A stretch of DNA of 27,166 nucleotides from Ruminococcaceae bacterium UBA6434 (GTDB lineage Bacteria; Bacillota; Clostridia; Oscillospirales; Acutalibacteraceae). Location of the stretch: positions 1 to 27,166 of the forward strand of contig DJOQ01000013.1 in assembly GCA_002437245.1 (NCBI GenBank), written 5' to 3'. Under the pieces are notes generated by a model that saw only the letters and a program-made list of their open reading frames with translations, searched no databases and had not been told where the DNA came from. The position numbers were made by a program, and so were the translations under genes. Positions 15,040 through 22,544 of the stretch are shown one piece after another (position 1 is the first letter of the stretch; every line of letters starts with the position of its first letter).

Positions 15040-15990
15040 TCAATAAGCGATTGAATAGCTTTCTTCAACCGCAAGAGCAATTTGAACGTTCATATTTGAA
15101 ATTGCAACTTTTACTCCGAGGTGAAGAACGTCGGTATTCTTAAATGTAATTTCCGTTACTCTTCCGGTGTTTTTATCGATTGTGCACTCTATTGCTCCGT
15201 TTATGCCGTTTACGTCAACCGTTTGGAATGTTACGGTAGGTATATTTATGTCGGAGAAGGTTGAGGCGGTTACGGTATTGAAAACACCTGCGTAGCCCTC
15301 GCCTTTTTGCGGACTTGTTATCGTGTCGTTCTGAAGCTCGATTGAAATCTTATATGCTCCGTTATCCTCGGTGCATGAGGCGTTTTTCACCATATCGGCA
15401 GTTAAATGCGAAGAGTAATCCTCTCCGCTTATGGGGAAGATTGTCTTAATATCGTCCGAGGAGCTCCACGTTTGCGGCTCGTCCGTTCCCTTGACGAATT
15501 GGTCCATCGCGGCTGAGCCGATACTCTGAATTGAGGATGGGAGTTCAAGATATTCGGGGAGGCTCTCCATATGCTTATAGTTACGTGTAAGGCTTGAAGC
15601 CTCGCTCTTTACTCGGTTTACTGAGTCGTTGTAAAGCTTAACGATTTCCTCCGTGCCCTTTGAAGCCTGCCCCTCGGCACCGGCATTCTTGTTTTCGCTG
15701 CCTTCTGCGGCAGGAGTGTCGGTATCGCCGCTCGAGGGAACGGAAGCATTGTCATTGCTCTGCTGCGTATTATTTCCCTGTTGACGGGTGCTTTGACCGT
15801 TTACTACATTGCCGCTTTGCGTACCGACTGCCGGTTCCGGAGAAGAGGCGTTGGAATGCGCTAATTTCACGACCGAAAAGGTCAAGAGAAAAGCAAGAAG
15901 ATAAGCCAATGCTTTCACAAAGACATTGTCAAAAATTTCTGCTTTGGTTTTTACCTGTGTTTTGTTTGTTTTTGTGTTGTTGTTTTCCAT
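15040..15990 (-). CDS. Membrane-anchored protein of unknown function
   Basis: I do not recognise this 316-residue protein. It has a short charged N-terminus, one hydrophobic segment at about 23-44 (membrane anchor or uncleaved signal), a linker at about 46-112 rich in Ser, Asn, Gln, Thr, Gly and Ala, and a C-terminal domain (about 113-316) with a helical start and strand-like segments (AYKISIELQN, IPTVTFQTVD, GAIECTID). The C-terminal domain is predicted to lie outside the membrane. It has no cysteine pair, lipobox or catalytic motif that I can name. A GGGAG site precedes the ATG. The gene sits between the rhamnosidase and rhaB, yet its base composition is richer in GC than theirs and a direct repeat brackets it. 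A lipoprotein-like binding fold is possible but unproven. Confidence 0.75.
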   Translation of the reverse strand: MENNNTKTNKTQVKTKAEIFDNVFVKALAYLLAFLLTFSVVKLAHSNASSPEPAVGTQSGNVVNGQSTRQQGNNTQQSNDNASVPSSGDTDTPAAEGSENKNAGAEGQASKGTEEIVKLYNDSVNRVKSEASSLTRNYKHMESLPEYLELPSSIQSIGSAAMDQFVKGTDEPQTWSSSDDIKTIFPISGEDYSSHLTADMVKNASCTEDNGAYKISIELQNDTITSPQKGEGYAGVFNTVTASTFSDINIPTVTFQTVDVNGINGAIECTIDKNTGRVTEITFKNTDVLHLGVKVAISNMNVQIALAVEESYSIAY

Positions 15991-16002
15991 TTAAATCTCC
16001 CT
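15982..16002 (-). repeat. 21-bp direct repeat, copy B (start of unknown gene)
   Basis: This copy covers the GGGAG ribosome binding site, the ATG and the next codon of the unknown membrane-anchored gene. It differs from 15018-15038 at three positions. Ribosome binding sites alone would explain about six to nine matching bases, so the remaining match is more than expected by function. Confidence 0.6.
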
Positions 16003-16039
16003 TTTTATTTTAAAGCAATATACCTTGCATTTTTCATAG

Positions 16040-18640
16040 TTAAAATAAATATTCACCTGCCGTCACCGTGTGTCTTTCGCCGTTTGGCAAAGCTATTTCA
16101 GCCGTGCAGTTTGCAGGAATCGTGATTTGATATGTGTATTTATCATTTTCCTTTTTCCAGCCTGATTCAACCTCGCCGAATACGCTTTTATATTTTGCAT
16201 TTGCAAAGGTGAAGTGACCGCCGGGCATAGGCTTAATAACAAAATGATTTTCGCCGTCAACATTTATGCCGCACATTGCCCTGAAAAGCCATTCGCAAAC
16301 GGCGCCTTTTGAATAGTGATTAAGCGACGCTATACCGCCTTGAGCCGCGGTGCCCTCCCAAGATTCCCAAATCGTTGTTGCTCCCATTTTTGTCATAAAC
16401 AGCCAACCGGGCATCTTTTCGTTTTCAAGAAGTTTATAGGCATAATCAATGTTAATATCTGCGAGCACGTCAAGAATAAAAGGAGTAGACAAAAATCCTG
16501 TACCGATTCTCCAGCCGTAATTATCAAGTGCTTTGACAAGTCTTTTCTTAGCAAATTCGGTTGACTTTTCATCAAGCAAATGCATATAAAGCGGTCTTAC
16601 AAGCTTTGCCTGTCTGTCGGTATCAAGGGTATAACCTTTTAGGGTTACAAGCTCCCTGTACGCACGCTTGCAACCGCTCGAATACTCCTCAAACAAAGGT
16701 AAATTTTTATCATCATTCATATATTTTGCAATTTCACACATAAGATAAAGAATATATGATGTATAAGCTGTAGATTCTTCGGGATTTGGCAAAACGGTAT
16801 TCTTCCAATCGTTAGGGAAAACCTCTTTCGGCTCTGCCCATTCACCGTACGACTGGCCGAAGTTAACAAAGTACTTTTTGTTTTTGCCGGATAAGTGAAT
16901 ATTGTGTTTAAGCGGAGTCCATTTTCCGCAGCGTGAAATCATAAATCTTGCGTATTTTACCATACCGCCGTAATATTTTTTAATTAAGCAGTCATCGTTA
17001 TAAATTTTCCAGAAGCGATAAGGAATAAGTACGCCTGCATCTGCCCAACCGACTGAGCCGTTCATCCATGACATATAAAAATCAACGCCGCCGTAAGGAA
17101 CGATTTGCGGTAGCTTTCCGTCCTTCTGCTGCCAATCGAAGACATCACGAATATATTTTTCGCTGAATGTTGCATAGTCAAAAAGATAAGCTGCTGTATT
17201 GAAAAAGATTTGAGCGTCACCTGTCCAGCCGTGCCTTTCTCTTGTAGGGCAATCGGTAGGCAAATCGGTACTGTTAGATTTAGTTGACCATTTTGTTGCA
17301 TATACAAATTTGTTCAAAAGTTCGTTGGAAGAGTCGAAAAAGCCTGCTTCCTCCATATCGGAATAAACTGCGATCGCCGTAAAATCATCGGCAGAAACAT
17401 CAATATCCGTATCAATTTCCATATAAGAAAAACCGAAAATCGCAAAATTCGGCTTATATTCGTTTACACCGTCTTTGCAAATATATTCGATTTTTTGAAG
17501 CGGAGTAGTGATTTTTTTGTTGGAGCACTGAATGTTTTTAAGCGTTAATTCGCCTTTATTGTCGAGCATTTCGCCAAAACGAAGTGTAATTTTTTGCCCC
17601 TTTTTCGCCTTGATTTTGAAAGACACATAGCCTGCCAAATTCTGCTTAAAGTTAACCAGCTTTTTGCCGCTCGGTGCAGTTGTCATCGTCCCCTTAAAGG
17701 TTTCCATTTCGGCAATCGGAACATTGTTTGACGCAGTAGGCAACACATTATAACTTGTCTCTTTTGCCTTTGATGAATATGTAGGGATTTTGGTTGCGTT
17801 TACAATCTCTCCGTCCTTATTGTCTGCAAAACGTATCGGTCCGTCATTCGACCAAAGCCAACTGTCGTCTGTAATGACCCTGTCAACCTTTCCGTTCTTA
17901 TAGGTAATTTCAAGCTGAGCAAGGATTTTTGTTTCACAACCGTATTGGTTTTTTAGTCCCCACGCACCGCATGAGCCGCGATACCAACCGTCTGCAAGGT
18001 CAATATTTATAACATTATCCTCTTTAATAAGCGAAGTCACATCATATGTTTGATACTGTACACGCTTTTTGTAATCCGTAATACCCGGAGCAAGCGGCAT
18101 TGACACCTTTTCGCCGTTTATATATGCCGAATATATCCCGCAGGCGGTTGCATAAAGCCTTGCGGATTTTATATTTTCTTCAGCCGAAAACTCTTTTTTA
18201 AAGCAATCGACAGGAAAACGCTCGGGCTCCGGCTTGTTTGCGGCGGCAAGCATATTTACGCCTGAAAGAAAAAAGGATTTATCAATTTTAGCCTGCTTTT
18301 CATAGCCTTTTTTGTCCACCTGATAATTGCCTGTTATCCACTTTGCCGACCATTTTTTGATACCGTATTCAAAAAAGTTTTCTTCACTGAACTCTCCCTC
18401 GGCATTGTTTTCATCCCAAAGTTTGATTTTATAAGTTACTCTTTTGCCTTTTTCAAATTTAACAGGAATAACAGCTTGCATTGAACCGGAATTTACTTTC
18501 CCGCTGTTCCAATCTTCTGTAATGATTTGATAAGCGGTCTGCGTAATTCCGTCATCACAGTTCCACATAACTCGTGGGTTATCTATATCAATGCCTAAAG
18601 GATTTTTAAGGTATTCGGTTTTAATATTAATCGCTTTCAT
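16040..18640 (-). CDS. GH78 alpha-L-rhamnosidase, cytosolic
   Basis: Inverting glycosidase that releases L-rhamnose from rhamnosides. The 866-residue protein has the GH78 order: N-terminal beta-sandwich domains, a middle domain with YINGEKVSMPLAPGITDY, the (alpha/alpha)6 catalytic barrel, and a C-terminal beta domain ending with the usual AEIALPNG segment. The catalytic region starts DCPTRERHGWTGDAQ, with E468 the likely general acid. TTIWESWEG further on holds the likely general base. No signal peptide is visible, so it acts inside the cell on imported oligosaccharides or glycosides. A GAGGT site precedes the ATG, which overlaps the SGNH gene by 14 bases. Plant flavonoid rhamnosides and rhamnogalacturonan fragments are both plausible substrates. 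Confidence 0.95.
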   Translation of the reverse strand: MKAINIKTEYLKNPLGIDIDNPRVMWNCDDGITQTAYQIITEDWNSGKVNSGSMQAVIPVKFEKGKRVTYKIKLWDENNAEGEFSEENFFEYGIKKWSAKWITGNYQVDKKGYEKQAKIDKSFFLSGVNMLAAANKPEPERFPVDCFKKEFSAEENIKSARLYATACGIYSAYINGEKVSMPLAPGITDYKKRVQYQTYDVTSLIKEDNVINIDLADGWYRGSCGAWGLKNQYGCETKILAQLEITYKNGKVDRVITDDSWLWSNDGPIRFADNKDGEIVNATKIPTYSSKAKETSYNVLPTASNNVPIAEMETFKGTMTTAPSGKKLVNFKQNLAGYVSFKIKAKKGQKITLRFGEMLDNKGELTLKNIQCSNKKITTPLQKIEYICKDGVNEYKPNFAIFGFSYMEIDTDIDVSADDFTAIAVYSDMEEAGFFDSSNELLNKFVYATKWSTKSNSTDLPTDCPTRERHGWTGDAQIFFNTAAYLFDYATFSEKYIRDVFDWQQKDGKLPQIVPYGGVDFYMSWMNGSVGWADAGVLIPYRFWKIYNDDCLIKKYYGGMVKYARFMISRCGKWTPLKHNIHLSGKNKKYFVNFGQSYGEWAEPKEVFPNDWKNTVLPNPEESTAYTSYILYLMCEIAKYMNDDKNLPLFEEYSSGCKRAYRELVTLKGYTLDTDRQAKLVRPLYMHLLDEKSTEFAKKRLVKALDNYGWRIGTGFLSTPFILDVLADINIDYAYKLLENEKMPGWLFMTKMGATTIWESWEGTAAQGGIASLNHYSKGAVCEWLFRAMCGINVDGENHFVIKPMPGGHFTFANAKYKSVFGEVESGWKKENDKYTYQITIPANCTAEIALPNGERHTVTAGEYLF

Positions 18641-19436
18641 TTTTAATTACCTCTGTAAACTTTTGATTGAACACAGGCGTCCACCATTCAAGATAGCCTG
18701 CTTTTGTAGGATGAATTTTATCTGCCATATAAAGTTTTCTTTGTTCGTCCGTAATATCGTTAAAGTCGGCATCGCTCCACAAATCTATAATTTCAATATT
18801 CCATTTATCTTGTACTTGATAAAGGATATCAACCATTTTTTGATATTCTTCGCTTTCGTACTTCGGATTTGTGTAGAAAACAACAGGACAATTCCATTTA
18901 TTCTCGGCAAACGCAATTATATATTCAACGGCACCCGCCACGGTTTTTGTATCGAAATTATCAATATTTTTTGATTCGATTACTTGGCCGAGTTCTTTTT
19001 TCTGCGTTGCGTCATTGGTGGAAAGTTGGCAGACAAAAATATCAACATTATCTTCGTTTGATTTCTTGAGCCTTGATATATAAGAGTTAATGCCGTTATC
19101 AACAAGAGTTGTGCCCGATACTGCCTCTTTAACCACATTACATTCATTTTCTTTGCCTATATAATCGGCAAATGATACACCGCCGGAAGCTGCACCGTAT
19201 GTTACGGAAGAACCCAGAAAAACAATTTTCTTATCCTTAAGTGAACTTTCACCGATTATTTCTGCTTTATCAAGCGAATATTCTTCCGCATTTCCCGACA
19301 ATGACGCTGTTTTATAATTATGCAGGCTGACAAACGGTCCCCAACTCCACTGATATCCGCAAAAAGCAAGCCAGAAGGCAATAAAAATAATTATTGATAA
19401 AATAATCGATATGATTTTGGTCTTTTTATTCTTCAT
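18627..19436 (-). CDS. Membrane-anchored SGNH/GDSL hydrolase
   Basis: Predicted extracytoplasmic esterase or deacetylase, 269 residues. I chose the ATG at 19436 because GAAGAG lies just before it and the protein then begins MKNKKTK followed by a hydrophobic anchor (about 8-27). An in-frame start at 19508 would add 24 residues that lie wholly inside the transporter gene. SGNH blocks are clear: block I FLGSSVTYG with Ser77, block II near AVSGTT, block III STND with N141, and block V DKIHP with D239 and H242. It overlaps the transporter gene by 11 bases and the rhamnosidase by 14. In this context it may strip acetyl or other acyl groups from rhamnose-containing glycans before uptake. The substrate is inferred only. 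Confidence 0.87.
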   Translation of the reverse strand: MKNKKTKIISIILSIIIFIAFWLAFCGYQWSWGPFVSLHNYKTASLSGNAEEYSLDKAEIIGESSLKDKKIVFLGSSVTYGAASGGVSFADYIGKENECNVVKEAVSGTTLVDNGINSYISRLKKSNEDNVDIFVCQLSTNDATQKKELGQVIESKNIDNFDTKTVAGAVEYIIAFAENKWNCPVVFYTNPKYESEEYQKMVDILYQVQDKWNIEIIDLWSDADFNDITDEQRKLYMADKIHPTKAGYLEWWTPVFNQKFTEVIKNESD

Positions 19437-20883
19437 TTTTCTCTTCTTTCCTTGCCTTGATTTCTGCCTGTTCCTTGTCGATATGCTTTTCAACATTGAT
19501 AAACGCAAGAATTACGATAAGAATAATTGCAGTAATGCTCTCAAGTCCCACAAATGAAAATGTGATTGCATTTTTTGTAGCAGCGCTTTGAACTGCCGCT
19601 ACGGTTGTACCGTCTACAAGCGTCGGTGCAACATAGCCGCTTTTTGAAAGAAGAAGGTTGAAAAGGCCTGTAACAACACCCACACTCGTAACAGCAATAA
19701 TGTTATAAACCGACATTGCAATACCGTCGCATCTGAAGTTGTGTTTCCACTCCAAATGGTCAAGCACATCTGCAAAAAGAGCCATAAATACATATGAGCA
19801 CGGTAGTCCGCCGAAATTTTTAATAAACTGACCGATGAGAACAACGACCATATTTGTAGGGCATATCCAACAAATTGCGCTGCCGATTGCATAAAGCACA
19901 AATCCTGCCATGGTTAAATTACGCTTGCCGAACTTCTTTGCAAGAGGCCAAACCGCAAACACACCTATGCCCATAGGAATACCTCCGATAACCGAAAGCA
20001 TTGTTTGTGTTTTGCCGTCGTTATATGTACCGAGAACATAGTTGCAGAAATACACAAGGCCGAGATTTTTAAACTGCACGCCGACCGTGTAAATCAAGAA
20101 ATAGAGTAAAATCAGCACCATGTATTTATCCGTAAAAATTGCTTTAACAAGGTTTTTATACGGTATTTTTTCTGCAGTATCTTCCGATTCGCTCTCAAAG
20201 GTGACTCGTTCTTTTGTAAAATAGTATTCTAACAGGGTAAGAGGTAAAGCAAGGCAGGAAAGTATACTCATAGTAACTATCCATTTTGATTTATCAACGC
20301 CGAGCTGCGGCATAATAAGCATCGGGAAAATAAGAGCTACAATAATACCGCTCATCATAATCGTTGAAATTTGGTTGAATACCGAAAGCGAGCCTCTTTG
20401 CTCAGTATTCCTTGTAGAAAGCGGAACCATAAGATTGTGGCTCATATTGTAAATTGTGTATGCAAACGAGTAGAACAAATTATATGAGAGTATTACCCAA
20501 ATAACTTGAACCGTTTGATTGCTCTGCGGTACAACAAAAAGTAAAATGCCGCTTATTAAAAGCAACGGAGCCGAAAGCAAAAGCCATGGTCTTGCCTTGC
20601 CCTGTGCTGTTTTTGTATGGTCGATAATATATCCCATTATCACATTTGTAATTGCGTCAATAATTTTTGAAATAATAGGAAATACGGTTAAAAACGCACC
20701 GCCCCAAACAGTTGTAAGCTTAAGCACATCCGTGTAATAAACATTAAGATATGTTGCAAGAACTGCATTTAAAAGCAACGCGCCTGACGGACCCAGCAAA
20801 TAGCCGAGCCATTTTTCACTTGCTTTTACGTCATCACTTTTAACCCTGCTGTTTAAAAGCGGGGAGTTCAATTTGTTTATCAT
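19426..20883 (-). CDS. GPH-family (MelB-like) sugar transporter
   Basis: Cation-coupled importer of the glycoside-pentoside-hexuronide family, 485 residues with about twelve membrane segments. The family signature in the second to third helix is present as DAITNVIMGYIIDHTKTAQGKARPW cut over two segments: D76-A-I-T-N80, then D88-H-T, then KARPW. In MelB both acidic positions (D55, D59) are aspartate and bind the cation; here the second is N80. It is the first gene of the rhamnoside operon, with AAGGGG seven bases before its ATG and an overlap of 11 bases with the SGNH gene. The cargo is inferred as a short rhamnoside or rhamnose, given the cytosolic rhamnosidase next to it. No ABC or RhaT-type transporter is present. 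Confidence 0.9.
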   Translation of the reverse strand: MINKLNSPLLNSRVKSDDVKASEKWLGYLLGPSGALLLNAVLATYLNVYYTDVLKLTTVWGGAFLTVFPIISKIIDAITNVIMGYIIDHTKTAQGKARPWLLLSAPLLLISGILLFVVPQSNQTVQVIWVILSYNLFYSFAYTIYNMSHNLMVPLSTRNTEQRGSLSVFNQISTIMMSGIIVALIFPMLIMPQLGVDKSKWIVTMSILSCLALPLTLLEYYFTKERVTFESESEDTAEKIPYKNLVKAIFTDKYMVLILLYFLIYTVGVQFKNLGLVYFCNYVLGTYNDGKTQTMLSVIGGIPMGIGVFAVWPLAKKFGKRNLTMAGFVLYAIGSAICWICPTNMVVVLIGQFIKNFGGLPCSYVFMALFADVLDHLEWKHNFRCDGIAMSVYNIIAVTSVGVVTGLFNLLLSKSGYVAPTLVDGTTVAAVQSAATKNAITFSFVGLESITAIILIVILAFINVEKHIDKEQAEIKARKEEKNEE

Positions 20884-20916
20884 AAATTTACCCCTTTCAA
20901 AAGAACAAAAACCATC

Positions 20917-20945
20917 TTGACATTTTCGTTCACTTTGACTACACT
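20917..20945 (+). promoter_or_regulatory. Possible promoter of the TetR-family regulator
   Basis: TTGACA (20917-20922), a 17-base spacer and TACACT (20940-20945) read towards the regulator gene. The -35 is consensus and the -10 matches at four of six positions. Transcription from here would pass through the palindrome at 20956-20968, which would allow self-repression. The leader would be about 87 bases. Confidence 0.45.
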
Positions 20946-20948
20946 TTT

Positions 20949-20977
20949 ATTATAGCAACACTATGTTGTCTTAACAA
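20949..20977 (-). promoter_or_regulatory. Promoter of the rhamnoside operon
   Basis: Read on the minus strand, TTGTTA (20977-20972), a 17-base spacer and TATAAT (20954-20949) stand about 65 bases before the transporter ATG. The spacer contains the palindrome described separately. The layout overlaps the divergent regulator promoter. Confidence 0.75.
20956..20968. promoter_or_regulatory. Candidate operator palindrome for the TetR regulator
   Basis: CAACA-CTA-TGTTG is a perfect 5-3-5 palindrome lying wholly between the -35 and -10 boxes of the operon promoter and just downstream of the presumed regulator promoter. TetR-family dimers bind such palindromes and repress by blocking polymerase. Position and symmetry are seen directly; the protein-site pairing is inferred. 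Confidence 0.6.
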
Positions 20978-21039
20978 TCATCAGTTTGTGTAATACTGGC
21001 TGTAAACCCGACATAAATATCATTAAGTGGTGGAATAAT

Positions 21040-21609
21040 ATGAACACGAAAAATAATCAACGCACAAGACTTTCAAAATTACTTTTTAAAAACGCACTTA
21101 TGGACTTATTAAAAGAAAAAGGCTCCGTCACAAAAGTCTCGGTGAGAGAGCTTTGCGACAGAGCAGAGCTTAACCGTTCGACTTTTTACGCACATTATAA
21201 CGAACCGAACGATTTGTTAAATGAAATTGAAACCGAATTACTCTATGCAACCGAAGAGCATTTGAAGAAAATCGGGAACGAAAATGACGAGGGAGCCCAC
21301 AAATATATTCTTTCTTTTTTGCAATATATAAAGCAAAACGATAAGCAGTTTAGAACGCTTTTGATTGACTCCGCCGACCCTGAATTTCGTTCTCGCTTTA
21401 TGCAGCAATCTATCATTCAGTTTATTGATAACCTTAGAATTGAGCTGCCTAAGGAACTTGAACAATACATTTTTTCATACATATTAAACGGAAGTACCGG
21501 AATTATCATTCAATGGATACGCTCCGACTATGCCGTAAATGAAAACGAAATCGTCAATCTTCTGTTTTCTATCAATCAAAGCGCACTTGTTAATCTTGAT
21601 TTTGTATAA
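21040..21609 (+). CDS. TetR/AcrR-family regulator of the rhamnoside operon
   Basis: DNA-binding repressor, 189 residues from the ATG at 21040, which follows GGTGG; an earlier in-frame TTG at 20986 lacks a ribosome binding site. The N-terminal helix-turn-helix (about 30-52) reads TKVSVRELCDRAELNRSTFY, matching the TetR pattern. The C-terminal half has the features of the TetR_C_7-type ligand domain (PF14278, as in DhaS relatives), with FLQYIKQNDKQF and YILNGSTGIIIQW. It is divergent from the rhamnoside operon across a 156-base gap, so local control is likely. Rhamnose operons are usually run by AraC, DeoR or LacI-type proteins, so a TetR member here is notable. The inducer is unknown. Confidence 0.9.
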   Translation: MNTKNNQRTRLSKLLFKNALMDLLKEKGSVTKVSVRELCDRAELNRSTFYAHYNEPNDLLNEIETELLYATEEHLKKIGNENDEGAHKYILSFLQYIKQNDKQFRTLLIDSADPEFRSRFMQQSIIQFIDNLRIELPKELEQYIFSYILNGSTGIIIQWIRSDYAVNENEIVNLLFSINQSALVNLDFV

Positions 21610-21858
21610 CAAAAATCTCTGCCGTCTTCATTAAAGGGACAGACCATTTAATACAGCGGTGTAGGCATACTAAGAGAGCTTACACCCGAACAAACGTAAA
21701 ATGCGTTTCACCCCACTCTGTCAAAATGCAAACAAAAAAACGGCATAGCAAACGCTACACCGTTAAAATCTAACTCTTATATTAAATTACAAAAGCCGCC
21801 AACGGGACACACCTTGCTTACGAAGGGCGTCCCCTCGCGAACCTTTTTATCGGCTAAA
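21610..21858. other. Non-coding gap between TetR gene and GtrA-like gene
   Basis: This 249-base stretch between convergent genes has no credible coding sequence. It holds at least three hairpins. Bases 21658-21666 pair with 21678-21686 (9 bp, one G-U). The second is the terminator at 21739-21764. The third is a branched structure in which GGGAC 21804-21808 pairs with GTCCC 21829-21833, CCTT with AAGG inside it, and AGCCG 21794-21798 with CGGCT 21851-21855 outside. The last resembles a dispersed palindromic repeat. No promoter for a small RNA was located. Confidence 0.5.
21739..21764 (-). terminator. Intrinsic terminator of the GtrA-like gene
   Basis: On the minus strand AACGG-TG-TAGC pairs with GCTA-TG-CCGTT around GTTT, followed directly by a run of T residues (complement of 21732-21740). 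The internal TG/TG mismatch weakens the stem slightly. On the plus strand there is no T-run, so it probably serves the minus-strand gene. Confidence 0.7.
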
Positions 21859-22536
21859 TTATGCTTTAACTTCCTCTTTTTTGTCAGCGTCCGCATCATC
21901 TTCGCCGTTTTTCTTTTTTTCTTTAAGAAGAACAAATTTCTCCATCGGGAAGAGAACGATCATCTGAACAAATCCTGCCGCAAGGCTTGCAATTGTTCTT
22001 GCGAGAGTCTGTAACCAATCCCATGAAGATCTGCCGATAACACCGACGAGCCAGCCCTGGAGCCATGTTGAGAAGATTATAAGCGCAATCATAAGGAATA
22101 TGTAGATTGCGAAGTTATACCAGGGGGCGTCTGATTTAAAGGTTGTTTTTTTGTTCTGATAGAAGCCGTAGATATTGGCTATAAGGTTTGAAAGGAAGAA
22201 CGGAAGAAGATAGCCCCAAGTAACTACGCCGCCTATGACGGTTCCGTTTTCAACGACGCCGCCTACAACATATTTGCCTATCTGCTCAAGGCCCTTTGCG
22301 GTAGCTGCGTCAAAAATCGTGTTCGGTGCGAATATTCCCTGAAGAAAAGCGGGAAGAGTGGCGGTTACACTGTCGAAGATAAGCGGAAGGACATTTGCAA
22401 GCACCAACTGAATGATGGTAACAAGTCCGCTTACTACGAGGAACTTAATGAACTGCCAAAGAGCCTTCATAAAAGAACCCTTTTCCTCTGCGGCGCTGTC
22501 TATGCCGCCGAGGCTTATTTTTTTCTTGTCTGCCAT
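21859..22536 (-). CDS. GtrA-like membrane protein
   Basis: Four-helix membrane protein, 225 residues, resembling the GtrA family, whose members are thought to move lipid-linked sugars or support glycosyl transfer to wall polymers. Membrane segments lie at about 28-53, 105-124, 141-163 and 178-199. The segment FLSNLIANIYGFYQNKKTTFKS (split here as FLSNLIAN at 114-121 and NKKTTFKS after it) matches the GtrA hallmark of an Asn-rich helix followed by a basic motif and TF. It has an unusually long stretch (about 54-104) between the first two helices and a charged tail of Lys, Asp and Glu. AAGGAG lies eight bases before the ATG. It stands alone with its own promoter and terminator, and no glycosyltransferase is beside it. 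Confidence 0.7.
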   Translation of the reverse strand: MADKKKISLGGIDSAAEEKGSFMKALWQFIKFLVVSGLVTIIQLVLANVLPLIFDSVTATLPAFLQGIFAPNTIFDAATAKGLEQIGKYVVGGVVENGTVIGGVVTWGYLLPFFLSNLIANIYGFYQNKKTTFKSDAPWYNFAIYIFLMIALIIFSTWLQGWLVGVIGRSSWDWLQTLARTIASLAAGFVQMIVLFPMEKFVLLKEKKKNGEDDADADKKEEVKA

Positions 22537-22544
22537 AGTTTTAA

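Noticed and set aside
16008..16038. Tiny ten-codon frame (MKNARYIALK) between the rhamnosidase and the unknown gene
   Set aside because: It has no ribosome binding site, is too short to judge, and is easily a chance frame in A/T-rich sequence.
20986..21039. Extended TTG start for the TetR-family regulator
   Set aside because: The extra 18 residues have no family counterpart and there is no ribosome binding site, while the ATG at 21040 follows GGTGG and starts at the normal TetR N-terminus.
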